Assembly (NCBI RefSeq): GCF_007828215.1
Contig: NZ_VIUE01000017.1
Location: 59,881-123,880, forward strand
Source: Pseudomonas sp. SJZ074
GTDB lineage: Bacteria > Pseudomonadota > Gammaproteobacteria > Pseudomonadales > Pseudomonadaceae
Length of the DNA: 64,000 nucleotides
Direction of reading: 5' to 3'
The position numbers and the translations under genes are program-made. The notes below the pieces were generated by a model. The model saw only the letters and a program-made list of their open reading frames with translations, did not search any database and was not told where the DNA came from. This document shows, piece by piece, positions 10,814-19,802 of this stretch (position 1 is its first letter; every line of letters starts with the position of its first letter).

Positions 10814-11881
10814 CTACCGATGCAAAATCACCTGGGCAATCTCCTGCAACCCCATCACCCGCTGTGCGGCGTTGAGTTTGATGGCTTCCTTGGGCATGCC
10901 GAAGACTACGCAGCTGGCTTCGTCCTGGGCTACGGTGGCGCTGCCGGCGTCGAGCATTTCCTTCAGGCCGCGGGCGCCGTCGTCGCCCATGCCGGTCATG
11001 ATGATGCCGGTGGCGTTGCGGCCGGCGAACTTGGCCACTGAGCGGAACAGCACGTCCACCGACGGGCGATGGCGATTGACCAGCGGCCCGTCCACCACCT
11101 GCACGTGGTAGAACGCGCCGCTGCGGGTCACCATCATGTGTTTGCCGCCGGGGGCGATGAGGGCCAGACCCGGGTGGATACGGTCGTTGTTGCGCGCTTC
11201 GCGGACTTCGATCTGGCACAGGCTGTTGAGTCGGGCGGCGAACGAGGCGGTGAATTTCTCCGGCATGTGCTGGACGATGACGATGCCCGGGCACACCCGC
11301 GGCAGAGCGGTCAGCACCGCTTCGAGGGCCTGGGTGCCACCGGTTGAGGTTCCCAGGGCGACGATGCGTTCGGTGGTCTGCGCCATGGCGTGGCCGTTCG
11401 CGGCGGGCAACATGGCATCGGCGCTGAGTTTGGTGGCCGGTGCCAGTGGCGCGGGGCGCTTGCCCAGGTTGCGGACATTGACCTGGGCGGCGCCCCTGAT
11501 CGCCGCCACCAGTTCCGGTGCCGATTCCAGCAAGAAATTCTTCAGCCCGCTGGTGGGCTTGGTGATGATTTCCACTGCCCCGGCAGCCATCGCCTGCAAG
11601 GTGGTTTCCGCGCCTCTGGGAGTCAGGGACGAGCAGATCACCACCGGGGTCGGCCGCTCGCTCATGATCTTCTTCAGGAAAGTGATGCCGTCCATGCGAG
11701 GCATTTCCACGTCCAGCACGATCACATCCGGCCACTCCCGGGCCAGCTTGTCCATGGCGAAAATCGGGTCGGAAGCCGCGCCCATGACGTGGATGTCCGG
11801 GGTGTCACTGAGAATCGCCAGCAGTACCTGGCGAACCACGGCAGAGTCGTCCACCAGCAATACATTGATCTTTTTTGACAT
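10814..11881 (-). CDS. cheB: Chemotaxis methylesterase/deamidase CheB
   Basis: Removes methyl groups from chemoreceptor glutamates (and deamidates glutamine) when phosphorylated by CheA, giving adaptation. The receiver domain (1-125) has DDS at 11-13 and phospho-acceptor Asp57 in VIVLDVEMPRMDG. After a linker, the methylesterase domain shows the catalytic Ser in GTSTGGTQAL, His in VQHMPEKF and Asp in MTGMGDDGARGL. The frame extends 18 codons upstream, but ATG 11881 (MSKKINVLL), 2 bases after the cheD stop, gives the expected N-terminus. It is the last gene of the nine-gene chemosensory operon. Confidence 0.95.
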   Translation of the reverse strand: MSKKINVLLVDDSAVVRQVLLAILSDTPDIHVMGAASDPIFAMDKLAREWPDVIVLDVEMPRMDGITFLKKIMSERPTPVVICSSLTPRGAETTLQAMAAGAVEIITKPTSGLKNFLLESAPELVAAIRGAAQVNVRNLGKRPAPLAPATKLSADAMLPAANGHAMAQTTERIVALGTSTGGTQALEAVLTALPRVCPGIVIVQHMPEKFTASFAARLNSLCQIEVREARNNDRIHPGLALIAPGGKHMMVTRSGAFYHVQVVDGPLVNRHRPSVDVLFRSVAKFAGRNATGIIMTGMGDDGARGLKEMLDAGSATVAQDEASCVVFGMPKEAIKLNAAQRVMGLQEIAQVILHR

Positions 11882-11883
11882 GG

Positions 11884-12393
11884 TTAATGCCGTGTCCTTA
11901 TCGGTTGGTGCCTGACCCACACGTCGCCGCTGCACAGGTCGAAGATGATGCTCCGGTAGCCGGTGCTGCCCATGTCCTGGGCAATCAGGTCCAGGCGATA
12001 GAGGGCGGCCATTTCCAGCGCCGCATTGACGTTCAGCCGCGCAACGTCGCCGAAGGGCACATGCCGTTGCAGCTCGGGGAACATCTCGCCGCCGCCGAAC
12101 AGCTTGAGCTGGTATTCCTCGGGTTCAGTGTGATGGGCCCGCGCCTTGCGGATAAACAGTTCGATGGCTTCGTCGGCGTACAGGCCGTTGAGGGCCGTGG
12201 AGCAGCGTACGCGGCTGGGCAGCATGAAATGGCACATGCCGCCGATCCGCTGCTCTGGATGCCACAGGGTGATTGCCACGCAGGAGCCGAGGATGGTGCG
12301 CAGCCGGGTCGGGCACGTGGCGAAGCGGAACTCGCCTGGCGCCAGGTAGACCTCGGCCACCTCCCTCGTCGCGGGTTGCAGGGCGGCTCTCAT
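11884..12393 (-). CDS. cheD: Chemoreceptor glutamine deamidase CheD
   Basis: A 169-residue deamidase that converts specific receptor glutamines to glutamates. The catalytic Cys is in LGSCVAITLW and the catalytic His in GGMCHFMLP, with the family's Thr region downstream. KLFGGGEMF is the usual core motif. It overlaps cheR by 4 bases (ATGA) and is followed at once by cheB. No cheC gene is present, so CheD here probably works without the CheC partner known from Bacillus. Confidence 0.93.
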   Translation of the reverse strand: MRAALQPATREVAEVYLAPGEFRFATCPTRLRTILGSCVAITLWHPEQRIGGMCHFMLPSRVRCSTALNGLYADEAIELFIRKARAHHTEPEEYQLKLFGGGEMFPELQRHVPFGDVARLNVNAALEMAALYRLDLIAQDMGSTGYRSIIFDLCSGDVWVRHQPIRTRH

Positions 12394-13226
12394 GGTTTGC
12401 GATAAATCGATGGCATCACCATTTTCAACGCATCGGACACGCCGTTGAGGCTTTCCGAATGGCTTACGATGAAATACCCGCCGGACTTGAGCCGGGGGAT
12501 CAATCGGGCAACCACTTTGCTTTTGGTGGGTTGGTCGAAATAGATCATGACGTTGCGCAGGAAAATCACATCGAACTCCCCCAACTCCGGCAGGGTGTCA
12601 TTGAGGTTGACCTGGACGAAGTTGACGCGATTGCGCAACGCTCGGTCGATCAGGAACGTGCCTTGCTGGCTGCCGGTGCCCTTGAGGCAGTATTTCACCA
12701 ACAGCGGCTGGGGCAGGGTGCGGGCGCGCTCCATGGGGTAATGCCCGGAGCGCGCCTTGGCCAGCACTTGGGTGCTGATGTCGGAACCGATGACTTCCCA
12801 AGGCGTGGTGCCCAGCCCTTCGGCCAGTGTCATCGCCAGGCTGTAAGGTTCTTCTCCCGACGAGCTGGCCGCGCTCCAGAGGCGAAAGGTCTTGCCCGGT
12901 ACGGCGTGGGGCAGCACGTGCTGGCGCAGGAAATCGAAGTGCTTGGGTTCGCGGAAAAAGTAGGTTTCATTGGTGGTCAAAAGGTCCAGCGCTACCTGCA
13001 ATTCGTCGGTGCGCTGGCCGTTCATGATCAACTTGAAATACTCGCCGTAGCTGCCCAGCTCATAGTGCTTGAGGCGCTTGAACAAACGCCCGGCCACCAG
13101 GGCTTTCTTGGCGTCGGACAGGTTGATGCCGGCGGCCTTGTACAGCCAGGATTGAAATTGGCTGAACTCTCGGTCACTGAGCGCCAGTGAGTTCACGGTG
13201 CGTTCCTTGCAGGTGTCGGTGTTCAC
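12390..13226 (-). CDS. cheR: Chemoreceptor methyltransferase CheR
   Basis: Transfers methyl from S-adenosylmethionine to receptor glutamates. An N-terminal helical domain (about 15-85) precedes a Rossmann methyltransferase domain with FRLWSAASSSGEEPYSLAM (SAM site), FDVIFLRNVMIYFD and GGYFIVSHSESL. The GTG at 13226 overlaps the cheW stop (GTGA). A second GTG at 13196 (NSLALSDREF) has AAGGA 7 bases upstream and could be the true start. No TPR region is present. Confidence 0.94.
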   Translation of the reverse strand: MNTDTCKERTVNSLALSDREFSQFQSWLYKAAGINLSDAKKALVAGRLFKRLKHYELGSYGEYFKLIMNGQRTDELQVALDLLTTNETYFFREPKHFDFLRQHVLPHAVPGKTFRLWSAASSSGEEPYSLAMTLAEGLGTTPWEVIGSDISTQVLAKARSGHYPMERARTLPQPLLVKYCLKGTGSQQGTFLIDRALRNRVNFVQVNLNDTLPELGEFDVIFLRNVMIYFDQPTKSKVVARLIPRLKSGGYFIVSHSESLNGVSDALKMVMPSIYRKP

Positions 13227-13759
13227 TGGCTTTCAAACTCCAGCGCGGTGGGGCTGGCTTCGGCCAGTTGGGACATTTCGTCGATGGACAACACACGGCC
13301 CACCTCCAGCACGATCACGAACTTGCCTTCAACCTTGGCCATGCCGCTGATGAAGTCGGCACGGATCTTCGCCCCGAAACTCGGTGGTGGTTCGATCTGC
13401 GAGGCCGGGATTTCCAGCACCGCCGATACCGTGTCCACCAGCAGACCGATGTCCTGGGCGTGGCCGTCTTCGCTGTTGGCCTCGATGATCACCACGCACG
13501 AGCGCCGGGTGATCGACGAGTTCTGCCGGCCGAAACGGGCCGACAGGTCCACCACCGGCACGACCGCACCGCGCAGGTTGATCACCCCACGGACGAAGGC
13601 CGGCATCATCGGTACCACGGTCAGGTTGCCGTATTCGATGATTTCCTTGATGCAGAGGATGCCGATGGCAAACATCTCCGTGCCCAGCATGAATGTCAGG
13701 TATTGCGCTTCTTCCTCGACCGCGATGGCGGTTTGACGGGTGGTCGCGATGGCGCCCAT
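13223..13759 (-). CDS. cheW: Chemotaxis coupling protein CheW
   Basis: A 178-residue adaptor that links receptors to CheA in the array. It shows the beta-barrel motifs YLTFMLGTEMFAIGILCIKE, MPAFVRGVINLRGAVVPVVD and GLLVDTVSAVLEI. AAGGAGAAAAGCC before the ATG is a strong ribosome-binding site. It lies between the second receptor and cheR in the operon, and slight C-terminal length over the usual 150-160 residues is unremarkable. Confidence 0.94.
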   Translation of the reverse strand: MGAIATTRQTAIAVEEEAQYLTFMLGTEMFAIGILCIKEIIEYGNLTVVPMMPAFVRGVINLRGAVVPVVDLSARFGRQNSSITRRSCVVIIEANSEDGHAQDIGLLVDTVSAVLEIPASQIEPPPSFGAKIRADFISGMAKVEGKFVIVLEVGRVLSIDEMSQLAEASPTALEFESQ

Positions 13760-13798
13760 GGCTTTTCTCCTTATAAGCGAGCCTGTAGAAGCGGACCG

Positions 13799-15457
13799 TC
13801 AGAACCGGGTGAACTCGGATTCGTCCGGCGCGCTGGCCATGTTGTAGGCAAACGCCTTGGGCAACGTGGTCACCGAGGCCCGGGCCGGCTTGCGAAGGGA
13901 CGACCCGGGTGTGTGGTCGACCTTCACCGGCAGGCTGGCCGACTTGGGCGGCGTGTCCAGGGTGAAGAAACTCATGGCCTGTTGCAGTTGTTCGGCCTGG
14001 CTGCTCATTTCCTCGGCGGTGGCGGCCAGTTCTTCACTGCTGGAGGCGTTCTGCTGGGTCACCTGGTTGAGCTGGGTCATGGCCGTGTTGATCTGCGCCA
14101 CGCCGGCGGCTTGCTCTTCGGAAGCGGCGCTGATTTCCTGCACCAGGTCTGAGGTCTTGTTGATCGACGGCACCATCTCATCGAGCAGGTTGCCGGCCTT
14201 CTCGGCCATGTCGACGCTGCTGGAAGACAGTTCGCCGATTTCCTGGGCCGCAACCTGGCTGCGTTCGGCCAGCTTGCGCACTTCGGCGGCAACGACGGCG
14301 AAGCCTTTGCCATGCTCGCCGGCACGAGCGGCTTCAATGGCGGCGTTGAGCGCGAGCAGGTTGGTCTGGTAGGCGATGTCGTCGATGATGCTGATGCGCT
14401 GGGCGATTTTCTTCATCGCCACCACGGTCTGCTGCACCGATTCGCCACCGTCGGTGGCTTCCTTGGCAGCCTTGCTGGCCATGCCGTCGGTGACCTTGGC
14501 GTTCTCGGTGTTCTGGTTGATGCTGGCACTCATCTGCTCGATGGAGGCGCTGGTCTCCTCGACGCTGGCCGCCTGTTCGCTGGTGGCCTGGCTCATGGAC
14601 TGCGCGGTGGCGCTGACCTCTTCGGAGGCGCTGGCCAGGTTGTCCGCCGCGTTGCGCACTTCACCGATGATGTGGGACAGCTTGCCCACCATGTTCTGCA
14701 TGGCGTTGAGCACCATACCGGTTTCGTCCCTGGAACCGGCTTCGATTTTTGCGTTCAGGTTGCCTTCGGCCAGTTGTTCGGCCACCGAAGCCGCTTGTTT
14801 CAAGGGGCGGGAAATAACCCGGGAGATGAACAGCGCCAGGCCCAGGCCGATCAGCAGGGCGGCAGCCAGCACGGCGATGATCGACAGGCGCGATTTTTCA
14901 AACAGCGCCGTGCCGCGTTCGCTGGCCGCGCCGGCACCGGTATCGTTGAGTTCGACCAGTTTTTGCAGGTCACTGGTCACCAGCTCGAATCGGCGCCGGG
15001 ACTCGCCCTTGAGCAGCGCATGGGCCTGGTCGGTGAGGTTTTGCCGGGACAGTGCCATCAGGTCTTTGCTGATCGCCAGATAGGCGGCCCAATCATCGCG
15101 GGTTGTCTCGAACAGTTGACGGTCTTCGGCGTTGGAAAGCAGTTTTTCGTAGGTCGCCAGACGGGTCTCGAAACCTTTCCTGGCTTCTTCCGCTTCTTGT
15201 TCGATTGTGGTGCGCTCCTGCTCGGAATCAGCGGTGATATGGCGGTTTTCCTTGAGGCGATAGTTCGCGCCGTAGAAACGCATGCCGGACGCCGCGCGCA
15301 TCGACGGCATCCAGTTTTCGCGGATTTCGGTGGTGGTGCCGTTCACCTCGCCCAGCTGGATGATCGAAAACACCCCCATAACCGCGGTCAGGGCCAGCAC
15401 CACAAGAAATGACGTGATCAGTTTGGTGGCGATTCTAAGATCGTAGAACCATTTCAT
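13799..15457 (-). CDS. Methyl-accepting chemotaxis protein of the che cluster
   Basis: A 552-residue receptor that probably feeds the operon's own CheA. It starts MKWFYDLRIATKLITSFLVV (first membrane helix), followed by a periplasmic four-helix sensor domain of about 150 residues, a second membrane helix around 190-210 and HAMP. The signalling domain contains YQTNLLALNAAIEAARAGEH and EEMSSQAEQLQQAMSFF. ATG 15457 is preferred over an ATG six codons earlier because GGAGAGG sits 9 bases before it. The C-terminal tail after the hairpin is about 50 residues, without a typical pentapeptide. Confidence 0.94.
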   Translation of the reverse strand: MKWFYDLRIATKLITSFLVVLALTAVMGVFSIIQLGEVNGTTTEIRENWMPSMRAASGMRFYGANYRLKENRHITADSEQERTTIEQEAEEARKGFETRLATYEKLLSNAEDRQLFETTRDDWAAYLAISKDLMALSRQNLTDQAHALLKGESRRRFELVTSDLQKLVELNDTGAGAASERGTALFEKSRLSIIAVLAAALLIGLGLALFISRVISRPLKQAASVAEQLAEGNLNAKIEAGSRDETGMVLNAMQNMVGKLSHIIGEVRNAADNLASASEEVSATAQSMSQATSEQAASVEETSASIEQMSASINQNTENAKVTDGMASKAAKEATDGGESVQQTVVAMKKIAQRISIIDDIAYQTNLLALNAAIEAARAGEHGKGFAVVAAEVRKLAERSQVAAQEIGELSSSSVDMAEKAGNLLDEMVPSINKTSDLVQEISAASEEQAAGVAQINTAMTQLNQVTQQNASSSEELAATAEEMSSQAEQLQQAMSFFTLDTPPKSASLPVKVDHTPGSSLRKPARASVTTLPKAFAYNMASAPDESEFTRF

Positions 15458-15490
15458 TGGGAAATACCTCTCCATGGAGTTGCTAAAGCG

Positions 15491-17587
15491 TCAGCGAGCG
15501 TTGGCTTGTGATAATGGGGTAGGGGTGTAGCGGTTTTCTGTCTGGGCGATCTGGGCGAGCAGCGCCGGCACGTCGAGAATCAGCGCCACGGCGCCGCTGC
15601 CGAGAATGGTCGAGCCACTGATCCCGCGCAGGGCGCCGAACAACTTGCCCAGGGGCTTGATGACGGTCTGGAATTCACCCAGCAAGTCATCCACCACCAG
15701 TCCGGCCTTGAGTTCGGCATAGCGCACAACCACCACGTTCTGCCGGCGTGCGGCCCGGCCTTCGTGATTGAAGTGATCGCGCAGGTACACCAGGGGCAGC
15801 ACCTCGCCGCGCAGGTCCAGGTAACCCTGTTCGCGGCTGGCGGTGCCGTCGTCTTCGCTCAGCTCGATGCATTCCTGGACCATATCCAGCGGAATGACAT
15901 AGGTGGACTGGTCGATGCCCACCAGGAAGCCATTGATGATCGCCAGGGTCAGCGGCAAGCGGATCCGCACCACGGTGCCCTGGCCCGGTTGGCTGTCCAG
16001 GTCCACGGTGCCGCGCAGCAGGGTGATGTTGCGCTTGACCACGTCCATGCCCACTCCGCGTCCCGACAGGCTGGTGACGGCCTGGGCGGTGGAGAAGCCG
16101 GGTTCGAAAATCAGGTTGTAGATCTCCTGGTCGGTCGGGCTGGCGCCGGGGGCGACCAGGCCACGTTCCTGGGCTTTTTCCAGGATCCGGTCACGGTTCA
16201 GGCCGGCGCCATCGTCGGCGATTTCCAGCACGATGCTGCCCGAGTCGTGATAGGCGTTGAGGTGCAGATGCCCCTTGGCCGGCTTGCCGGCGGCCAGCCG
16301 CGCGTCGGCGGTCTCGATGCCGTGGTCCATGGCGTTGCGCAGCAAGTGCATGAGCGGGTCACCGATCTTCTCCACCACGGTCTTGTCCAGTTCGGTTTCC
16401 GCGCCGCTGATGATCAGGTCGATGTCCTTGCCCAGTTCCTGGCTGACATCGCGCACCACCCGGCGGAACCGGTTGAAGGTTTCACCGATGGGGATCATGC
16501 GCAGGCGCAAGGCGCCGTCGAGGATTTCCTCCACCAGCCCGGACACCGTCGAAGTGGCTTCCTGCAGCGTGTCATCGTGGCAGTTGCGGGCCAGCAGGCT
16601 GGTGCCGGCGCTGGCGATGACCAGTTCACCCACCAGATTGATCAATTCGTCGAGCTTGTCGGCGTTGACCCGCACGTAGGCGCCGTCCTTGGCCTTGTTT
16701 TCACTGCTGGCCGGTGATCCGTCAGCCGGGAGTCGGCCTGACGTTCGCGGCGTCTTGCGCTGGTCCGCCAGCAGTTCGCCGGTGGTGACCAGCGCGGTAC
16801 TTTCGGCGCTGGGTTCCTGGGCGGTGGCAACCAGTCCGGTGTTCGCCCGCTCATCAACGGCCACGATCTCGATCAGGCAGTCTTCCCGGACGAAATCGAA
16901 GACTTCGTTGATGGCTCCGTGGCTGGCGGCCGAGCGGAAATCGATGTCGAATCCCAGGTAGCAGGATTCGGCGTCAAAGGCTTCGACGCTGGGCAACGCT
17001 TCTGTCTGCGTGTCGAGGTGGACGATTTCACCGAGGGTCTGCAGATAGCGCAGGAATGACAGGGGGTCCATGCCGTTGCGGAACACGTCCTGGCCGAAAC
17101 GCAGGCTGATGTGCCAGAGACGCGTTTCGGACGACTCCTGCGTTGTGGTTTCAGCCGCCGCTGCCGTGGCGTCATCGGACGGGGGCGCCTGGTACTCCTG
17201 CAGCACCTGGCACAGCTCCATCTCCCGTTTCAGGGCCGGCGGCGTCAGCGTCCCGCCCTGGTTGGCCACCACGTTGATCAGTTCCAGCATGTGATCGCTG
17301 GACTTGAGCAGCACCGCGATGAGGCCGGTGTCCACCTCGACGCTGCCGTTGCGCAGGCGATCGAGTACATCTTCGACGATGTGGGTGAAGCTGACGATCG
17401 GCTCCAGGCCGAACAGCCCGGCCGAGCCCTTGATGGTGTGGGCCGCGCGGAAGATCGCACCGATGGCGTCATCGTCGGCCGGGTCGTTTTCCAGTTGCAG
17501 CAGGGATTCTTCCATCGCCTGCAACTGTTCCCGTGCCTCGACGATGAACGTCTGTTGTGCCTGGTCGAGATTGATGCTCACGCTCAT
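15491..17587 (-). CDS. cheA: Chemotaxis histidine kinase CheA
   Basis: The central kinase of the cluster. The HPt domain holds the phosphorylated His50 in FRAAHTIKGSAGLFG. A middle region (about 150-250) replaces a classical P2 domain and is followed by the dimerisation helices (ADKLDELINLVGELVIA). The ATPase domain has LRNAMDHGIE, IADDGAGLNRD and GRGVGMDVVKRNI. A CheW-like domain ends the protein. Start: ATG 17587 is given, but GTG 17581 has AAAGGA at better spacing (7 bases). It should phosphorylate the operon's CheY and CheB. Confidence 0.95.
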   Translation of the reverse strand: MSVSINLDQAQQTFIVEAREQLQAMEESLLQLENDPADDDAIGAIFRAAHTIKGSAGLFGLEPIVSFTHIVEDVLDRLRNGSVEVDTGLIAVLLKSSDHMLELINVVANQGGTLTPPALKREMELCQVLQEYQAPPSDDATAAAAETTTQESSETRLWHISLRFGQDVFRNGMDPLSFLRYLQTLGEIVHLDTQTEALPSVEAFDAESCYLGFDIDFRSAASHGAINEVFDFVREDCLIEIVAVDERANTGLVATAQEPSAESTALVTTGELLADQRKTPRTSGRLPADGSPASSENKAKDGAYVRVNADKLDELINLVGELVIASAGTSLLARNCHDDTLQEATSTVSGLVEEILDGALRLRMIPIGETFNRFRRVVRDVSQELGKDIDLIISGAETELDKTVVEKIGDPLMHLLRNAMDHGIETADARLAAGKPAKGHLHLNAYHDSGSIVLEIADDGAGLNRDRILEKAQERGLVAPGASPTDQEIYNLIFEPGFSTAQAVTSLSGRGVGMDVVKRNITLLRGTVDLDSQPGQGTVVRIRLPLTLAIINGFLVGIDQSTYVIPLDMVQECIELSEDDGTASREQGYLDLRGEVLPLVYLRDHFNHEGRAARRQNVVVVRYAELKAGLVVDDLLGEFQTVIKPLGKLFGALRGISGSTILGSGAVALILDVPALLAQIAQTENRYTPTPLSQANAR

Positions 17588-17607
17588 ATCCTTTGTCGTG
17601 TCGGGCG

Positions 17608-17892
17608 CTAGGCCAGCAGGTTGCACAGCTCGAGTGTTTCGCTGACGGTCTTGCTGCGCGCGGTCAGGGTCAGTTGGGTACCGGCCTTCGGTGCTTCGCG
17701 CAGGGCAATCAGCAGCAGTTGCAGGCCGGCGCCGTCCATTTCGGTCACCTGCGACAGGTCCAGCTCCATCTGCGGCGTGTTGCCCAGGCAGGGCAGCAAT
17801 TGCGCGGCGAGGTCGGCGGCGGTGTAGATCGTCAGCTCGCCGTCGATCTGCACTTGCGCGGTGTCACTTTGTGTTTCGTACAGCAGTGGCAT
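17608..17892 (-). CDS. STAS-domain protein of the chemosensory operon
   Basis: A 94-residue single STAS domain of the type found in anti-sigma factor antagonists and MlaB-like proteins. The conserved loop is LDLSQVTEMDGAGLQLLLIA, where the Asp-Gly-Ala replaces the Asp-Ser of phosphorylatable SpoIIAA proteins, so it may not be phosphorylated at the usual site. GGAGG lies 5 bases before ATG 17892. It sits between cheY and cheA. Comparable gene orders with a STAS gene occur in accessory (non-flagellar) che clusters, where its exact role is unclear. Confidence 0.85.
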   Translation of the reverse strand: MPLLYETQSDTAQVQIDGELTIYTAADLAAQLLPCLGNTPQMELDLSQVTEMDGAGLQLLLIALREAPKAGTQLTLTARSKTVSETLELCNLLA

Positions 17893-17908
17893 CACAGCCT
17901 CCAGCCCT

Positions 17909-18277
17909 TTAAGGCAGAATCAGTTTGGACACCGCCGCCAGCATCTGCGCCGGCTGGAACGGCTTGACCACCCAGGCCTTGGCGCCTGCCGCCTGGCCTT
18001 CCTGCTTCTTCGATTCCTGGGATTCGGTGGTGAGCATGATGATCGGCGTGAATTTGTAACTCGCCAGCTTCTTGACCTCCTTGACGAAGGTGATGCCGTC
18101 CATGTTCGGCATGTTCACGTCGCTGATGATCAGGTGCACCTTCTGCCCGTTGAGCTTGCCCAGCGCATCCTTGCCATCGTTGGCCTCGATCACGTCGTAG
18201 CCGGCACTTTTCAACGCGATGCCGACAACCTGCCGAACGCTCGCGGAGTCGTCGACAACCAATACACTTTTAGCCAT
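17909..18277 (-). CDS. cheY: CheY-like single-domain response regulator
   Basis: A 122-residue stand-alone receiver. Acidic residues DDS (9-11), phospho-acceptor Asp53 in IISDVNMPNMDG, Thr in MLTTES and Lys in VVKPFQP are all present. No output domain exists, so it acts by binding another protein. The AGGAGAGCCGTTC stretch precedes ATG 18277, which I prefer over an upstream in-frame start that overlaps the receptor-like gene. Confidence 0.93.
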   Translation of the reverse strand: MAKSVLVVDDSASVRQVVGIALKSAGYDVIEANDGKDALGKLNGQKVHLIISDVNMPNMDGITFVKEVKKLASYKFTPIIMLTTESQESKKQEGQAAGAKAWVVKPFQPAQMLAAVSKLILP

Positions 18278-18288
18278 GAACGGCTCTC

Positions 18289-19503
18289 CTAAAAGAAGGT
18301 TATTTCCTGTGAAATTTGCTGCGCGCCCGAGTCGCCGTGGTGGTTGCGGCGTTGCTCGTCGGTGGCATAAGTGGTTTCCATGCGTGCCAGCCATTGGCGG
18401 GCATCGATGGACACTGCCTGGTCGGGCGACTGCTGGGCCTGCTGCATATGCACATGCAGGTCCTCGATGTTGTCGCGCACGTGGCTGAGGATCTGGCTGA
18501 CCCGATCCTGGAATTGCAGGCTGACCAGCACCTCGGTGAGTTCATCGCGGATGCCGAAGCTTTCCTGTTGCAGCAGGTCCGCCGATTCGGCGAGCTGCCC
18601 GGTGACGCTTTTGAAACGCTCCAATACGCGCTGGATGCTGTCCTCGGACGTGGAGACCGATTGGCTGTCCTGATCGGCGCTACTGGAAGCGGCCTGGACC
18701 AGTTGGGTGATGGCGGTATTGATGATGTCGACCTTGGCCGACATCTGCTGGCCGGTCTCGCTGGACTTGCTCGACAGGCTGCGCACGGCGTCGGCCACCA
18801 CCGCAAAACCGCGCCCGGCTTCACCGGCCCGGGCGGCTTCGATGGCGGCGTTGAGGGCCAGCAGGTTGGTCTGCGCGGCAATCGCGGCGACGTCGGCGGC
18901 CATGGTCCGCAACTCGCCGGTGTAGGCGGTGAGGTTACGCACCTGGGCCAGGGTTTCGTCGCGGCTGGCTTGGGTGGCTTTCAGGGAGTCGATCACCCGT
19001 ACCAGTTCATTCTCGCTCTGGGCCAGCACCTGCACGGCGCCGCCACTGCTTTTCCCGGCCAGCTCACCGGCAGCCAGTTGCGAGGCTTGCACGGTTTCTT
19101 CCAGGCGCGACGAAATGCCGGTGAAGCGGCTGGTCAGCGAGACGATCGCGGTCTCGGTCTGCTGCCGGGAGCTTTCCACCTGCTTGGCCCAGATCGGCAT
19201 GGCACCGAGGATGACTTCGTTGAGTTGTGCACTGGCTTTGTGGAGGGCGTGCTCGGCGCCTTGCAGGTCTTGCCGGGCGGTGGCGGCCAGCGCTTCGTCG
19301 AGCTGCCGACGTCGTGCCCGCGCGCCCCACAGGCCCGTACCGAGACCGAGGACCAGCAGCACTGCACTGAAACCGATGTTCTGTGCGTTCATCTCGTTGA
19401 GCATCAGCACGCCGATGGCGGCGACGACGGCAACGAGCACGGGACTCCAGAGAAGGCGAGGTGGGATTGAAGAAAAGGAATGACCGTGTGGGTACGACGT
19501 CAT
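18289..19503 (-). CDS. Receptor-like methyl-accepting protein without a periplasmic sensor
   Basis: A 404-residue first gene of the operon. Two hydrophobic helices (about 16-32 and 43-58) are separated by only a few residues, so there is no periplasmic ligand domain and no HAMP. A long helical part follows, with the signalling tip AAQTNLLALNAAIEAARAGE and GRGFAVVADAVRSLSSKS. The C-terminal part has LVSLQFQDRVSQILSHV, a motif I associate with receptors of accessory che clusters. It might sense a cytoplasmic or membrane state rather than an external ligand. ATG 19503 follows AAGGAC; earlier in-frame codons are less likely. Confidence 0.88.
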   Translation of the reverse strand: MTSYPHGHSFSSIPPRLLWSPVLVAVVAAIGVLMLNEMNAQNIGFSAVLLVLGLGTGLWGARARRRQLDEALAATARQDLQGAEHALHKASAQLNEVILGAMPIWAKQVESSRQQTETAIVSLTSRFTGISSRLEETVQASQLAAGELAGKSSGGAVQVLAQSENELVRVIDSLKATQASRDETLAQVRNLTAYTGELRTMAADVAAIAAQTNLLALNAAIEAARAGEAGRGFAVVADAVRSLSSKSSETGQQMSAKVDIINTAITQLVQAASSSADQDSQSVSTSEDSIQRVLERFKSVTGQLAESADLLQQESFGIRDELTEVLVSLQFQDRVSQILSHVRDNIEDLHVHMQQAQQSPDQAVSIDARQWLARMETTYATDEQRRNHHGDSGAQQISQEITFF

Positions 19504-19712
19504 GGTTCGGTCCTTGAACAGTGTTGCTAACGGGTTATTGGCGAATAACTGGTTATCTGCGACCTCGGATTTGACTTGAAGACCAGTCGTCCGATTTCCG
19601 ACTGTTGTAGGCAAAGGCCTACTCAGGGCGTGGCACTGTGCTACTTCAGATTAGCCACAGTCTGTGAAATGTCGAATCGGCCTGACGAAGGTAACTGCCA
19701 GCCTAGTGAACC

Positions 19713-19742
19713 TGTGGCGAGGGGATAAATCCCCTCGCCACA
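19713..19742. repeat. Perfect 30-base palindrome
   Basis: Same element as at 10771: arms TGTGGCGAGGGGA and TCCCCTCGCCACA with a TAAA loop, extended by one C/G pair. It lies between the divergent che operon and MATE gene, so here it cannot be a terminator for either. Confidence 0.85.
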
Positions 19743-19802
19743 GGTATGGATTGCGCTAAATTACCGACACCTGAATTGTCGAACCTGCCATCAAGAGCTC
19801 CC

